From an uncultured Gemmatimonadota bacterium (GTDB lineage Bacteria > Gemmatimonadota > Gemmatimonadetes > Gemmatimonadales > Gemmatimonadaceae): a stretch of 6,192 nucleotides of DNA. Below the pieces are notes generated by a model. It searched no databases. It was not told the DNA's origin and saw only the letters and a list, made by a program, of their open reading frames with translations. This document shows, piece after piece, positions 5,238 to 6,192 of the stretch (within the stretch, counting starts at the first letter, position 1; each line of letters starts with the position of its first letter). The stretch spans positions 1 through 6,192 of the forward strand of contig CAMLIU010000108.1 in assembly GCA_946479995.1 (NCBI GenBank), in the 5' to 3' direction. A program made the translations under genes and the position numbers.

Positions 5238-5247
5238 CACCCGGGTG
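5238..5247. repeat. Palindrome CACCCGGGTG in the divergent intergenic region
   Basis: A perfect 10-bp palindrome between the transglycosylase and LysM genes, with GGGTCACCC (5254-5262) close by. It is placed where an operator shared by both genes would be. TTGCAC (5235-5240) on plus resembles a -35 box but has no good -10 partner. Nothing else in 5232-5319 is recognisable. Confidence 0.35.
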
Positions 5248-5319
5248 TATTCTGGGTCACCCCGGTACGGCATCGTTCTTCCTCTGCAGCAACGCACTTC
5301 AACGAACAGACGCGCGCAC

Positions 5320-6192
5320 GTGATCGACGCACCGACTCCCATACCCGCCGAAGGCAGCTGGAGCGGCGACCCCTCCGACCTGCCCAACTGGGACGCCATG
5401 CCGCGCCGCAACAGGCGTCGCAAGCGTCGCAGCCAGTATCCGGTGTGGCTGAAGTACCTCGCGTGGGTGATGGGCCTGGCCGTGCTGGTGACGGCGGCGC
5501 AGATCGCGTATCACGCCGTGCGATCCGACCCGCGCGACGCCACGTTGTACGCCACGCGTCAGCTCCGCCTCTCGGTGATGCGACCCGACGAGCGGCTGGT
5601 CGTGGCGGTGAAGGTGTCGCAGCGACCGGCGATCGACTACTTCCGCGCCACGCGGGGGATCCTCGCCCTCACGGCGGCGCCGGGCGACTCTGCGCGCCCC
5701 TTCGGCGGGCGCCTGGTGTACCTCGGACTCCAGCCTCGCGACCCGCTGAGCCCTCCCGATGCGCCGCCCACCTTCGACGAGCGCGAATGGCCGGTGGACA
5801 CGTCGGTCGTGGTGCAACCCACGCGAACGTTCCTGCTGCTCGCACGCGCCCTGAAGATCACGGCGCCCAGCGAGCCGTCGCTCACGCTCGCCGTCTCCAC
5901 CGCCACGCCAGGGAGCGTGGACTCACTGCTCGCGCAGCTGAAGTGGCGCTACGACTCGCTGCGGGTCGTTGGTCGTCACCGCCGTGAGGTTCGTCGCGCC
6001 GAGGCACGCGCCCGAGCCGTGGCGATCTACGAGGGGCGCCGCGAGTGGTACCACACGGTACGGCGGGGGGAGGCACTGGCTTCCATCGCCAGGATCTTCA
6101 ACACGACGCCGGACTCGCTGCAGAAGTGGAACAACATCCAGGGCAACCGGATCCGCATCGGTGAGAAGCTGCTCGTGAAACCGTTCACGAAG
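5320..6192 (+). CDS. Single-pass membrane protein with C-terminal LysM domain (runs to right edge)
   Basis: Not a named family. The visible 291 residues show a short acidic/polar N-terminus, a strongly basic patch PRRNRRRKRR (28-37), one membrane helix (about 42-62), an uncharacterised middle domain (about 70-205, with beta-like stretches such as 91-99 and 170-181), an Arg/Ala-rich probable coiled coil (about 205-238) and a LysM domain (about 243-288: WYHTVRRGEALASIA, then the NNI and IRIGEKLLV elements). The positive-inside rule places the C-terminus in the periplasm, where LysM would bind GlcNAc-containing peptidoglycan. No stop occurs before base 6192, although LysM is complete, so the protein may end just outside. 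GTG 5320 is chosen because the region before it is not protein-like; ATG 5398 (residue 27) and GTG 5245 are alternatives. No SD is seen. It is divergent from the transglycosylase, which suggests a shared wall-remodelling role. Confidence 0.85.
   Translation, partial: MIDAPTPIPAEGSWSGDPSDLPNWDAMPRRNRRRKRRSQYPVWLKYLAWVMGLAVLVTAAQIAYHAVRSDPRDATLYATRQLRLSVMRPDERLVVAVKVSQRPAIDYFRATRGILALTAAPGDSARPFGGRLVYLGLQPRDPLSPPDAPPTFDEREWPVDTSVVVQPTRTFLLLARALKITAPSEPSLTLAVSTATPGSVDSLLAQLKWRYDSLRVVGRHRREVRRAEARARAVAIYEGRREWYHTVRRGEALASIARIFNTTPDSLQKWNNIQGNRIRIGEKLLVKPFTK

Noticed and set aside
5235..5987. Plus-strand 250-codon frame overlapping the LysM gene
   Set aside because: An out-of-frame Arg/Ala-rich shadow. 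The true frame starts at 5320 and carries the membrane helix and LysM domain.

Overview
The window is a GC-rich bacterial chromosome segment of about 6.2 kb with six protein genes. Base composition, the style of the secreted proteins (short signal peptides ending in Ala-Gln) and scarce Shine-Dalgarno (SD) sequences would fit a Gemmatimonadota-like bacterium. That assignment is inference, because no marker gene in the window settles it. There is no tRNA, rRNA, insertion sequence, phage gene or CRISPR array.

Layout, left to right. (1) 1-685, minus: the N-terminal 228 residues of a DEAD-box RNA helicase that runs off the left edge. (2) 792-1646, plus: an exported PAP2-family phosphatase, divergent from the helicase. 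(3) 1670-2413, minus: a CPBP-family intramembrane protease, convergent with PAP2 across only 23 bp. (4) 2414-2672: a 259-bp intergenic stretch full of RNA-like structure. (5) 2673-3185, minus: dUTPase (dut). (6) 3326-4123, plus: an uncharacterised secreted protein, divergent from dut, with a promoter-like -10 box and a perfect 5' stem-loop before it and a terminator-like hairpin behind it. (7) 4212-5231, minus: a membrane-anchored lytic transglycosylase. (8) 5320-6192, plus: a single-pass membrane protein ending in a LysM domain, divergent from the transglycosylase and cut by the right edge.

The genes do not form one operon or pathway; strands alternate nearly gene by gene. Four of the six products act at or beyond the inner membrane (PAP2 phosphatase, CPBP protease, lytic transglycosylase, LysM protein), and a fifth is secreted if its signal peptide is real. 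The transglycosylase/LysM pair is a plausible cell-wall module: one cuts peptidoglycan and the other binds it. The helicase and dUTPase are housekeeping.

The most unusual part is 2431-2623. Read on the plus strand, between two minus-strand genes, it holds a 10-bp hairpin, a 12-nt match to the complement of the 16S rRNA tail, a 14-codon TTG-start reading frame with ideal spacing, further hairpins including one with a GUAA tetraloop, and a 17-bp stem followed by TTTT. Two G-U pairs in that last stem would be A-C mismatches in minus-strand RNA, so the structure fits a plus-strand transcript. I propose a small structured RNA or leader-peptide transcript. Nothing here proves it is expressed.
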